This document shows, in pieces, positions 54,378 to 64,000 of a DNA stretch of 64,000 nucleotides. The stretch is from Linum tenue (Eukaryota; Streptophyta; Magnoliopsida; Malpighiales; Linaceae). Made by a program: the position numbers and the translations under genes. The notes beneath the pieces are model-generated. The model worked only from the letters and a program-made list of their open reading frames with translations. It had not been told where the DNA came from and searched no databases. The stretch's first letter is position 1; each line of letters starts with the position of its first letter. Location: positions 58,677,703 to 58,741,702 of the forward strand of contig CAMGYJ010000002.1 in the NCBI GenBank assembly GCA_946122785.1. The letters are read 5' to 3'.

Positions 54378-56190
54378 GGCAAAATATCATAGTTAGTAAA
54401 TACTCCGTTTAATACACGTATATGTACCCGTACGTACTTTATCCGTTTAAAACTTCCGTATCCGTATTATTGTCAAGCCGTTTCATTTTTTTCCGTTCAT
54501 TGGATGGATCCCGTACTAAACAAGTATAAAATCCGTATAACACGTTTAATATCCGTATTTAATGAATTAAATTGTGAACTTTACAATTATTTATATATTT
54601 ATTTATTTTTAAAATAATTTATTTGTATATATTTATTACTATTAACGTACTATTAAACGTACCTTTAGCTTAGAGACAACGTAAAATACCCGTACGTATT
54701 TTTTACGTAACTTTCCCGTACCGTATTTTACTAACTATGCAAAATACACATTCATAGCCATAACTATTCGCGTTGTGACAAATATAGCCACTTTTTGAAA
54801 AATACACTCGTATAGCCATTCCGTCCAAAACTTTAACGGCAACATCATAAATGCTGACTGTACTAACGTTTTCTACTGACGTGGAAATTTTTTATTTAAA
54901 CCAATCCTAGGTGGAAAATTTCATTTCTTATTAAGTTATTATTATAATTACATTAAAAAGTAAAAATAACAATTAATGAAAATGAAAAATCGATCATCTT
55001 CTTTTCCCCTTTCGCCTTTCCCCTTCTTTCCATCTACCCAGGAGACCCATCTGGATTCTGGATCATCTTTTTCGATTTCCTTCTCCCAAATCCCTTCGCA
55101 TCTCAGCCTCTGCCCGTCGCTGCGATGGGTACCGACCACCGCAGACCAGCTCGGCGGCCACAAGAATCCTTAACGACCGCCGCAGACCAGCTCTGAGATT
55201 CTCCCTGTCGGAGTCTCCATGAGCGTAATCGACGACTTTGACGAGATGGGTCTTCGAGTGTTGGTTCTTGGCTTGAGATTCTGGAAACATCGACGAGCCC
55301 CACAGACTATCCTCCGCCGCTGCGGTGGTTTTGTGAGAGCTTGAAACGACTAAGAACCCCTAACCCAGACCCTTCTTCTCTCTTCCAATCGAAACAGGGG
55401 CGAACCTTTTCATCTCTGTCGCACGAGAGGAAGACGATTATGATGGCGATGGCGACGATGACTTGATAAAGTCGAAGTCGTCGCTGGTAAAGCAACCTAC
55501 ATATCTGGGTTCTAGTGGCGGTGGCCGATCTGTGGATGATTACAAGACTAGTGGGAGAGAAGTAAGGGGAGCGATATTTGGGTCTCTGTCAATTTAGGGT
55601 TCTATTTTTGGTTGATTCAAAATTGGGGTTTATGAGCTTGTCTTTACTTTGATGTGTGAATGGCTAGAAGAAGATGATTTCCTCTGTGTTTCTGGCGTGA
55701 GGAAGAAGATGAAGGGGAAGATGATTTCCCCTATTTCTCCCCCAACCCAATGACTAACAGAGAAAGAAGAGAGGATGAAGCCGGCAATGACGAGATCGGC
55801 GGCTCGGGGAAGAAGAAAAGAAAGAATTCCAAACGACGGAGAGGGAGACGGGTCGATGGATCGGAGAGTGACAGGCGGAGATCGGATCTCGTTCTCTGCT
55901 CTCTCCATGGGGAAGGGGAAAGGAGAATTGGAAGAAAAAATTAAATGATTTTTCATTTTGATAAGAAAATTATTTAAAATAATAATTTAAATTGAGGTGG
56001 CTGACACATGGCATACATTTGATGACGTGTACATCCACATCATTGAAGAGTTAACGGTGTTAAAGTTTATAACGGAAATGGCTAAATTTGTCAAGCAAGT
56101 TTTCAAAAGTGGCTATACGAGTGTATTTTTCAAAAAGTGGCTATATTTGTCACAACGCGAATAGTTATGGCTATGAAAGTGTATTTTGCC
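54378..56190. mobile_element. Mutator-like element with GC-rich interior (Pack-MULE-like), 1813 bp
   Basis: A perfect 9-bp duplication TTCAATCTT lies at 54369-54377 and 56191-56199. The ends GGCAAAATAC...CATAGCCATAACTATTCGCG are inverted and nearly identical over about 85 bp once the hAT at 54388-54739 is removed. The interior (about 54990-55940) is GC-rich and gene-like. On the plus strand 55435-55560 encodes DDYDGDGDDDLIKSKSSLVK without stops, but I do not recognise the source. Captured host exons are likely (inference). Confidence 0.9.
54388..54739. mobile_element. hAT-type MITE, 352 bp, inside the Mutator-like left end
   Basis: Ends CATAGTTAGTAAATAC and, inverted, CATAGTTAGTAAAATAC. The 8-bp flanks CAAAATAT (54380-54387) and CAAAATAC (54740-54747) differ at one base. 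Subterminal text repeats CGTACG/CCGTA. It lies ten bases inside the Mutator-like end, which must therefore be older. Confidence 0.9.
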
Positions 56191-56518
56191 TTCAATCTTT
56201 GACAAAGTGTATTATACAAGTACACAAATGAAAGATTCAACTTAGGTAAGCATGAAGTGAAACAGCTTGAACAAACCTAGATTTTGGTTTTGTGTACGCT
56301 TATGAGAAGGATTGAGACACATGACGGTTAATTGTGTGAAGATCAGCATCAACAAGCTACAGAAGGACGGTGCTAGCGAAGTAAGTAGGGGAGGGAGGGA
56401 CGAAAAATCCATCTCTTGCTTTCTTTTCCAAGGCCCACACATAATTCATTATTGTCGGGCAAGAAGTTTACTAGCTTCCATGTTTAAGGGAGACGAGGCA
56501 GAAAAGGAGGAAGAATAA

Positions 56519-57300
56519 TCAAAGATGAGCTCCTTGCGAGAGTTGATTGCAATCAACGTCAAGGTCGACATCTCCACCACCAAGAAGAGAAGTTAATGTT
56601 TCGTGAAAACAAGATTCAACAACGAAGACACCAAGACTCTCGACGACGTGGGAGCCAACGAAAATTTTCTTGACTTGAAGGAGGCAAAGAGACTCGGAAT
56701 CAAGTTCGAAAAGAAGAGTGGGTGGTTGAAGAACGTCAACTCTGACCCCATACCAAATTATGAAGTTGCACGCAATATCCCGATTGCAATAAGTGGTTGG
56801 CAAGGAGAAGTGGAGTTCCACATTGTCACAATGAGAGATCGCCCCATAGTCCTTGGCATCAACTTCATCGACAACGTCCGAGATGTCCCCTTCCTCTTTG
56901 TCGAAAATATGTGCATCATCAACGGAGGGAAAGCTTGTGCAATACCAATTCTGAAAGAAGAATCCCCTACCCCATAAAACTTGTTTTCCATGCAGGTATC
57001 AAGAGGCGTGAAGAGAAGGGAGCCAACGTTCCTAGCCATGATGGAGATAGAGATGGGGAAGGATCGCTGACACCTAAAAAGGGAGAAAATCCACAGATAA
57101 GGAGCATTCTAGAAGATTTTGAGGACGTGATGCCCTCGGAGATTCCCACAAACTTCCATCAAGGGGGGAAGTTGACAACGAGATTAAGTTGGAGATCGGG
57201 GCCAAGCTCTCAGCTAGGGCTCCCTATAGCATGTAACTGCCAGATTTGGAGGAGCTAAGGAAGAAACTGAAGGAATTATTAGAAGTGGGCTACATCCAAC
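56519..57300 (+). pseudogene. Ty3/gypsy protease region and start of reverse transcriptase
   Basis: The plus-strand frame 56603-56977 has a retropepsin-like fold: DVGANENFLDLKEAKRLGI, then WLKNVNSDPIPNYEVARNI, REVEF-type strands, VLGINFIDNV and CIINGGKACAIPI. The active-site DSG is replaced by DVG, so the protease is inactive. A frameshift follows; PDLEELRKKLKELLEVGYIQ at about 57240-57300 begins the reverse transcriptase. It is split there by a hAT element. Confidence 0.85.
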
Positions 57301-58046
57301 TAGGGATGGCAATGGGGCGGGTTTGCCTAAACCATCCCCATCCCCGCTTTCAAATATCCAAACTCATACCCGCCCCATACCCATGAGGGGGAAGATTTTG
57401 CAAACCCATCCCCGTACCCGTGGGTTTCGGGTACCCATGGGTAATACCCGCCCCGTACATCCAACATTATAATACATAAAATTTACATGTAAATTTTCAA
57501 TTATAACATTAAAGGCACCTATTATATCATGAAGTCGAGAAAGTGACAATAATTCTTAATATGGTTCAAAGCATTTTATCCTAAAATTTCCCTTAATCCA
57601 TAAAATAGAGTACTACAATGTAATCCAAATCATTATTTATCTGACTCTAATACATATACTAAGCAATAATGAACTAATATAATCTTGCTAACACGAGGGA
57701 AAAGTGAAAGAGTGAATAGAGAGTTGAAGAAAATGAATTAGGTTTTGATTTGGGTGACCACTCAATTGCATTTCTACTAATTATTTTTTTTATTTACCCT
57801 CACTATCATTGATAGATTACTATTTTATCCATGTATTTTTTATATGTGAACAAATATTCTTGGTGGGGCGGGTATGGGTATGGGTATGGGGCGGGGGAGG
57901 CTAAAATCATACCCGCCCCATACCCATCAAACATTTTGCAGGTTTTACCCATACCCGCCCTATACCCAGTCAAAGCGGGGATTCCCCGCATTGACTGGGT
58001 CGGGGCGGTCGGATACCCGTGGGCATGGGTTTGATTGCCATCCTTA
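57301..58046. mobile_element. hAT-type MITE, 746 bp, inside the gypsy reverse transcriptase
   Basis: Ends TAGGGATGGCAATGGGG and, inverted, TAAGGATGGCAATC. Perfect 8-bp duplications CATCCAAC lie at 57293-57300 and 58047-58054. Subterminal text repeats GGGTATGGG/CCCATACCC. Its removal rejoins the codons GYIQ and PSKSP of the reverse transcriptase. Confidence 0.94.
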
Positions 58047-59030
58047 CATCCAACCTTCAAAGTCTCCCTTTGGAGCACCATGTTGTTCCAAAAGATGAAA
58101 CTAGGGTCGATGCAGATGTGCATCGACTAACGAGCACTCAACCACATTGTTGTAAAGAATCAATGGACAATCCCCAAAATAGCATATTTTTCTTATCAAC
58201 TTGGAGGTTAAAGATGGTTTAACAACTTCGATCTCCGATTTGGATACAATCACGTGAGGATAGCAGAATGAGGCAAGCCAAAAATAGCATGTGTGACGAG
58301 GTATGATTCATACGCATTTCTAATTATGCCATTTGGATTGACCAACACTCATGTTGCCTTTAGAACTCTCATGAATCAACATTTCGAACAGTTCTTGGAC
58401 TAATTTTTTGTGGTGTACTTGGACGACGTCGTGGTGTATAACAACACCATCGACAACCACATCAAGCACCTGTGACAAGTCTTTGAAGTACTACGAGAAA
58501 ATCATTTGTTCGTGAATAAAGAGAAGTGTGACTTTGTCGCCGCCAAAGTTTCATTCCTTGGCACATCATTGGAGGCAAAGGTGAAGGCAATCAAGGAGTG
58601 GGAGCCACCAACCCGAGTCACCAAACTGCGCTCATTCCTTAGAATTGGAGATACTATTGGTGTTTCATCAAGGGCTTCTCCAATATTGCAACACCCTTGA
58701 TAGAGTCCTCAAGAAGAACAGGTCATGGGATTGGATGTCATAATGCCAAGAAGTGTTCGAGGCATTGAAGAAAGTGGTGATGGAAGAACCAATCTTGGTG
58801 TCTCCCGACCCAAACAAAGTGTATGAGGTAGAATCTGATGATTTATATTTTTATTTTGGTGGGATATTAATGCAGGGTAGGCATCCCATTTCCTATGAGA
58901 GCATAATCAAAGACACCGAGAAAAGGTACACGGTGCAAGAAAAGGAGATGACCATGGTGGTGCATTGCCTTTGCACTTGGAAACAATACTTGTTGGGGTC
59001 AAAAGTGATGAGGGTATGTCTATGATAGAA
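58047..59030 (+). pseudogene. Ty3/gypsy reverse transcriptase and RNase H
   Basis: PSKSPFGAP follows the hAT insertion. In shifting frames come a DLRSGF-like segment, MPFGLTN-type text (about 58330), the catalytic VVYLDDVVVY (about 58410-58440) and VNKEKCDFVAAKVSFLG (58506). The RNase H part, FEALKKVVMEEPILVSPD and RYTVQEKEMTMVVHCLCTW (58753-59000), remains open. Multiple stops and frameshifts are present. No integrase follows; the sequence passes to a polypurine tract at about 59275. Confidence 0.88.
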
Positions 59031-59273
59031 GCATTCAAAGCTCGATATTTTTTATCAAAAGGTTTACCCCATGTGTTTTCAGACTCTATTGCATGATTAG
59101 TTGTTTATGTTTGGATTGGATTGGATTGCATGATGTTCTTGCATATTGATGTGGTTAGGATTATCTCATGCTCTTCTTGACCTTGTAAGTTTTCTTGTGA
59201 TCCACTACCTAAGATTCGTGATTGAGTGATGCTTTCTTGTGTTCATTGAGTTATATGATTGTGAGTAGTGTTT

Positions 59274-59310
59274 GCTTGGGGACAAGCAAAGTTCAAGTGT
59301 GGGGCATTTC
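59274..59310 (+). other. Polypurine tract region of the Ty3-type element
   Basis: GCTTGGGGACAAGCAAAG and AAGTGTGGGG precede the LTR start TGATGATGC at 59311. The same phrases, in reverse orientation, precede LTR copy A at 20182-20225. This marks plus-strand polarity. Confidence 0.75.
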
Positions 59311-61133
59311 TGATGATGCTCAATTTCTAGTGTTTATCACTCCCTTATTGGATAAATTTCCCTTCTATCATTGCATCAGAAGGAGGACGAGATTACAAGC
59401 TCATGGGCTCAAATGGAGATGGATATGAACATTGGATGCTCACTTTATGACAAAAACAAGCATATATGGTAGTGAAGCAAACCTAACTTTGATCGAGGTC
59501 CAACCAGAGTTCTATAAGTCAAAACACGCTAAAATTTGGAGGAGGAGGAGTTGCTTGTGGACCACGCAACTTAGTGATGACACTCTATTTATAGTGTTTA
59601 TCACTCCTATATTTTGTACATTTTACCCTTCTATCAATGTATCTTTAGTATTTTCATAATATTTCATATGGAATTCATAATTATTTGATTTATGAGTATA
59701 TGATAGACTTTGAGTGTGTATTATACTATTTTATGCCTTTTGGCGTTTTTCTGATTTTCAAGGATATAATGCACTCAAGATAAATATGGATCACCAAGGT
59801 CCCAATGAATCAGAAGGAGCACGCAAATACAAGCTCATGGGCTCAAACAGAGATGGATTCTGGTATCGGAAGCTCAAGTTATGTACAATAGAATGGTATT
59901 TTAAAGAGCAGACATATCAAACAAAGTCTAAATAAGTTGACTTTTGATGAGCAGTCCAATGAATCAAGATGAAGTTGCCATGGAGAAGAAAACCCTACGG
60001 CGGGTACCTCCTCCGTCCAACACCAGCTTGAACCCAAGCCATCCAAAAATTTCCACTTCAAGATTACCTAATCCCAAGTCAAAGGAATCTGAGTTCAAGT
60101 CGCACAAGGAAGGTTTTGGCCGCCTTTAGGAGGAAATGGACTACCCCCCCCCCCCCCCTCCCCTGGTAACTAGTATAAATATGAGGCTATGCTAGAGCTT
60201 TACACAAACCTTTTACCAGCACTCTATCCTAGGGGCACGAGTTAGAGATCCATAGAGAGGAGGCGAAGGCCTGCTAGAGCTTGATGAGGATTTGTCACCA
60301 TCGATGTTTCTATTATTGGTGATGTCTTCCTATTCTCCTATGGATATATGATGCTTGAGTTAATTTAATGAGATGCATATTGTGATTATTATCTTTATCA
60401 TTGATGCTTGAGTTAATTTATGCTTGTATCATCTATTGCTTATCATTTGAAGCTATTGTTACTAGATGCTTTAGACCATTGATGCTTATGATTATGTGTT
60501 ACAATATGCATTGTTCTTTGTACCATCTAGATTGTTAATAAATTACCCTCTAGTGATACCCTATTGATGCTACACGAGTATAGATGGGATGATTAAACCA
60601 TCTATATCTCGATTAGTATTAATGCTTGATTCATAGATCATCGATGTTATAGACCATCAATTATGGCTCAAGAGGCCCGCACTTATGTGTTATCATAACT
60701 TCCCTTTTCTTCATTGATTAGGTGATGGCATGTAGCGAAAAAACGCATTAGCTAATCAAGTTCATATTACATGTGGCGAAAGCTCGAGTAGGATGACCTT
60801 AGTGGAAGGGATAGGGCATCATAAAAGATGATGCATAGAAGCATCACATTTAAGAGTTAGTATGCATGATAATCTAGAGAACACTACCGATGCAATCCTT
60901 TTACTTGCTTTCTTGTCTCGCATTGCTCTCCATTTACTGCATTAGTAGAGTAGAATTCGACCAAGGATATCTCAACCCAACATATTATATTTTCTTTGCA
61001 TCGCCATCCGAATACAAGTTGATTAGGTTTGAGTACGTAGTTATTATCAAAAATACCTCGTGGAATACGATCATAGGGCATCTTAGGATTTTTCACTTGT
61101 TACTACATCCATTTTTTTATGAATACTACATCA
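59311..61133 (+). repeat. LTR region with a partial head-to-tail duplication
   Basis: Two related LTR starts occur: TGATGATGCTCAATTTC at 59311 and TGATGACACTCTATTT at 59575. Both are followed by AGTGTTTATCACTCC and later by CAAGCTCATGGGCTCAAA (59395 and 59828). The region ends TACATCA at 61133 (TGATG...CATCA termini), next to a primer-binding site. The most complete LTR is therefore 59575-61133, with a 264-bp partial copy ahead of it. Confidence 0.7.
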
Positions 61134-61156
61134 AGTTTTTGGCACCATTGTTGGGG
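61134..61156 (+). other. Primer-binding site-like sequence
   Basis: AGTTTTTGGCACCATTGTTG resembles the TTTTTGGCGCCGTTGCC PBS of Tat/Athila-type elements and lies directly after the LTR end CATCA. It implies that internal sequence of an element continues to the right (62456-63114). Confidence 0.65.
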
Positions 61157-61165
61157 ATTTTTTTA

Positions 61166-62455
61166 GGGTTAGTACACTAGTTTGGCCCGAAGTTTAGCGT
61201 TAGTGACAGTTCTGACCCCGTTTTTCAAATAAGACATTTATGGCCCACTTTTCAAACTATTGAACAAATTTGGCCCAAAATTTTCTTTGACCGTTAATAT
61301 TAATGGTCAAACACTATTCCGTTAGTGACTCAGCAAAAAACCACTGATGTAGCATGCCATGTCATTAAATAAAATATTTTAATTTTGTAATTAAGAAAAT
61401 CCCTCTTATTAATCCCCAAGCCCCAAACCCCCAAATCCAAATGCTAAATTAAATCAACATCATCGTCAAAAACCATAAAATCCCCAAAGCCTCCACCTTC
61501 TCAGACGACCACCACTATGCTGCCTCTCTTGTTCCTTCCCCAAACCCACACCTACTACAATTTCTTCTTCTTTTTCTTCTACCGATTCCTCCTCCCCTTT
61601 AAGAGAAGTCATCCAAAAATCAAAGACATTTATTCTCATCCATCGATTCCCATAAGCGAGCTCTTTTCACCTAGTTGCCGAACCCGCCCACCCAGCATCG
61701 AGGAATCGGCTTATGGTCTTCTTGTTGTGGTCGCGAGCTCTTTTCACCTGGTCTCCGACCCCGCACCCAACATTGAGGATTCGACTTTCGGGCTTGATTT
61801 TTGAACTAATCGGGTGGCGTTGCGAGTGGGATTTCCCCGACAACGAAGGGGAGAAGTGGAATGATTGGCCCCAACCCCATTCATAGATGTCGCCGACAAA
61901 GTTGTATAAAGTGTCGACGATGGCGGGGACTTTCTTGGCTGTTTTGATCTGGAATGGGGTGCGGAAGAAGGACCAGTACGGTTGGTACTTTTTCTAGACC
62001 TTCTTGGCGGAGATTGAGACGCCGCCAACCCTCGCCGCCTGCCATCGATCGCCACGAAAAGGCCTCATCGCATGCTTAACTTCGATGTGGGTCAGATTTG
62101 ATTTCAGAGGATGTCGGAGACAGGGACGGGAACAACTGGGGTTCTGGCACGAGGAAGAAAGACTATGGAAGGGGATAAGGAAAGGGAAAGGTCTGTGGTG
62201 GTGGCCCTCATGAGTCGTGTCTCCTCTTCCCTTCCCTTTTTGTTTTTTTTAGTAACGATATGGACAAGCTGAGTCAACATCAAATGCTGAGTCAGCGACG
62301 AAGAAAATGGTTGACCGTCAATTCTAATAGTCAACCCGTCCCATATGTCACATTTGTCCAATAGTTTCAAAAGTAGGTCATAAAGGTCTTATTTGAAAAA
62401 TGGGGCCAGAACTATCACTAACGCTAAACTTCAAGACAAACTAGGGTATTGACCT
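61166..62455. mobile_element. Pack-MULE-like element carrying a sterol methyltransferase fragment
   Basis: Inverted ends GGGTTAGTACACTAGTTTGG and (right, inverted) AGGTCAATACCCTAGTTTG continue as matching text for about 110 bp (GAAGTTTAGCGTTAGTGA..AGTTCTG). Flanks ATTTTTTTA and ATTTTTTAT look like a 9-bp duplication with one slipped T. Long inverted repeats and a GC-rich, gene-derived core fit a Pack-MULE. It is inserted a few bases after the PBS of the Ty3-type element. Confidence 0.82.
61815..62035 (-). pseudogene. Captured fragment of a sterol C-24 methyltransferase (SMT2-like)
   Basis: The minus strand reads GVSISAKKV, a stop, then KKYQPYWSFFRTPFQIKT, AKKVPAIVDTLYNFVGD and IYEWGWGQSFHFSPSLSGKS. 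YEWGWGQSFHFSP is the sterol-binding signature of plant sterol methyltransferases, and the preceding order matches the SMT2 N-terminal region. Only about 70 codons are kept, with one TAG (61994-61996) and loss of frame after GKSHS. The AdoMet-binding domain is absent, so it cannot be an enzyme. Confidence 0.88.
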
Positions 62456-63114
62456 ATTTTTTATAGTAATTTTTATAGTAATTGAAAGAAACTAACCACT
62501 TGTGTTTGATTACTTTAGAAAGTTATTACCTCCTCGCTTGTTTTCGTTTTTTGTAGGAATCGAACTCGAGGGAAGCATTGCAAGGCATTCAACAATGAGA
62601 ATAGTTGAAGCACAACTTGGAGAAAGATGGGTATCCTATCTCTATTCAAGAATATTTGGCCAAAGGCATCAAAGGTCAAAGCAAGCAACATCAATCCTCC
62701 TCCACCATGTTACTATCAGTAAAGGATTCATAACAAATGGGATAGCGAAGATATGGATCCCGAAGAAGCGAAGCTACTCAAAGAATGTATGAGGAGTTCC
62801 CAACTATAGAGGAATTGAAGCAAGCATTTGATTTTCTCAAATCAAGATGCCAGGTTAACCCATAACCTCCTAGGAGCATCAATGCTAGCATCAAAGATGA
62901 ATGACCAAAACAACTGCTAGAAGATGTTTCAAATCATCAAGGATCACACCGAAGCCTATAAATACGTTCCAATTAGATGCATGAAGGTTTTGGAGAGATC
63001 TAGGGTCACGAAGGGCTTCTGGAGCATGAAGAATTCATAGACCATGGAGAAGAGGATATCATCTCAATGCCAACCAGTAGGCGATGAAGAACATGGAGAG
63101 ATCTTAGACCAAGG
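62456..63114 (+). mobile_element. Probable 5' internal leader of the Ty3-type element
   Basis: By position this follows the PBS once the Pack-MULE is removed. No gag motif is recognised and stops are frequent. The text (GAAGAACATGGAGAGATCTT, then on the far side of the next repeat GTGAAGAAGAAGACGGTGATTTT) reads like decayed coding sequence. Confidence 0.4.
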
Positions 63115-63900
63115 CAGGGACGGAGCCAGGATTTCAAATTAAGGGGGGCGAATTTTTTTCACAACACATACATAGTGATGAAAAAATACATATAAATATA
63201 ACATCCAAAATTATTAACAATTTTTTATATAAAATCATTAAAATTATGTCAAAACTATAAAAATCATGACATATTTCAAAATAAAATAGCATAGATTCGA
63301 CTATTTAAAATATAACATTTTCAATTTCAAATAAATTCACATGCAAAGAGACTTACCAAGAAAATAAAAAAATATATATAAAGGAGACTTGCTTAGAAAA
63401 ATAGGGAAAAGAGTGTAGGAACTAGGAACAACCAATTTATTAATTTAAGTAAAATGAGTTTTGAAGGAAAACATATAAAGGAGACTTGCCATTATCCTCG
63501 TGGTAAAAGGGTGTAATGAGAGTCAATTAAAGCAAAATGAGCTTTCTAAAAATAACAGAGGTGGGGTTTGAAGGAAAATATATAAAGGAGACTTGCTTAG
63601 AAAAATAGGGAAAAGAGTGTAGGAACTAGGAACAACCAATTTATTAATTTAAGTAAAATGAGTTTTGAAGGAAAATATATAAAGGAGACTTGCCATTATC
63701 CTCATGGTAAAAGGGTGTAATGAGAGTCAATTAAAGCAAAATGAGCTTTCTAAAAATAGCAGAGGTAGGGTTTGAACCCACATGCTCACAGTAATGAAGG
63801 AGAAATATAAGTGCCAACACCACTATGCTACGTAAGACTCTGGCTGCTATATAAAACTTCCATTGTGTTTTTAAGTTTAGGGGGGGGGGGGCATGGCCAA
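63115..63900. mobile_element. Degenerate transposon with CAGGGACGGAGCCAGG end
   Basis: The left end CAGGGACGGAGCCAGGATTT is a common plant DNA-transposon terminus, probably hAT. The right edge is near a G run (63883-63894) followed by CATGGCC, but no matching inverted end is visible. The flanks GACCAAGG (63107-63114) and GGCCAATG agree at six of eight positions. Confidence 0.45.
63381..63788. repeat. Two tandem 204-bp units
   Basis: AAGGAGACTTGCTTAG starts units at 63381 and 63585. The two copies differ at only a few positions, so the duplication is recent. It lies inside the degenerate element above. Confidence 0.93.
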
Positions 63901-64000
63901 TGAATGTGAAGAAGAAGACGGTGATTTTATAACTCAATCTTTCAACAACAAAAATCAAGAGACCCCCTCAAGAAGATGCAACGAATGAAGGAAGCTACTC

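Noticed and set aside
60145..60161. Homopolymer C run, and similar runs at 50247-50260 and 63883-63894
   Set aside because: Simple homopolymers that are prone to sequencing error; no function is supported.
63760..63790. tRNA-like phrase GGTTTGAACCCACATG
   Set aside because: No D arm, anticodon arm or acceptor pairing can be drawn; it is part of a degenerate transposon.
1..64000. CRISPR array, replication origin or phage-like module
   Set aside because: No regularly spaced repeats with unique spacers and no prokaryotic genes are present; the window is plant nuclear DNA.

Overview
This is a stretch of a flowering-plant nuclear genome, most likely a eudicot. It has GT-AG introns, a nuclear gene with an apparent plastid transit peptide (zeta-carotene desaturase), a TIR-type NBS disease-resistance pseudogene (a class absent from grasses), and dense, layered plant transposable elements. 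No bacterial, organellar or CRISPR signal is seen.

Host genes are few. They are (1) a seven-exon DUF2358/NTF2-like gene on the minus strand (30257-36942), broken in exon 4 by a 5.26-kb LINE; (2) an intronless DRT102-like gene (RpiB-type domain plus cupin) on the plus strand (41907-42863); (3) an apparently intact 11-exon zeta-carotene desaturase gene (ZDS) on the minus strand (43029-46518), convergent with DRT102 with only 165 bp between stop codons; (4) a TIR-NBS pseudogene (27490-29739, minus); and (5) a damaged tRNA-Ile(AAT) (25647-25719, minus).

Layout. 1-5298: 5' part of a decayed Ty1/copia element on the minus strand, with LTR and initiator-Met PBS. 5.3-10.6 kb: AT-rich DNA with LINE remnants, a PIF/Harbinger-like element and a foldback MITE. 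10.6-14.8 kb: decayed LTR-like DNA. 14804-15754: Mutator-like foldback element with a perfect 9-bp target duplication. 15.9-18.1 kb: LINE fragment split by a solo LTR with a perfect 5-bp duplication. 18.8-25.6 kb: remains of a Ty3-type element with two related LTRs, plus a CACTA-like end. 26.0-27.2 kb: small non-autonomous LTR element. 27.5-30.1 kb: TIR-NBS pseudogene carrying a hAT insertion. 30.3-36.9 kb: DUF2358 gene with the LINE. 38.3-41.2 kb: Mutator-like remnant with a plant mobile domain (PMD) gene and a MULE transposase facing each other. 41.9-46.5 kb: gene island (DRT102, ZDS). 47-64 kb: a stack of Harbinger, hAT and Mutator-like elements, a Ty3/gypsy pol pseudogene with an unusual LTR junction, and a Pack-MULE-like element carrying a sterol C-24 methyltransferase fragment.

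The strongest observations come from target-site duplications readable in the sequence. They define at least twelve insertions and several nesting orders. The Mutator-like family with linked PMD and transposase genes (14.8, 38.3 and 49.9 kb), the exon-disrupting LINE with an intact 1363-codon ORF2, and the hAT group whose ends are made of element-specific reiterated short motifs deserve most attention.
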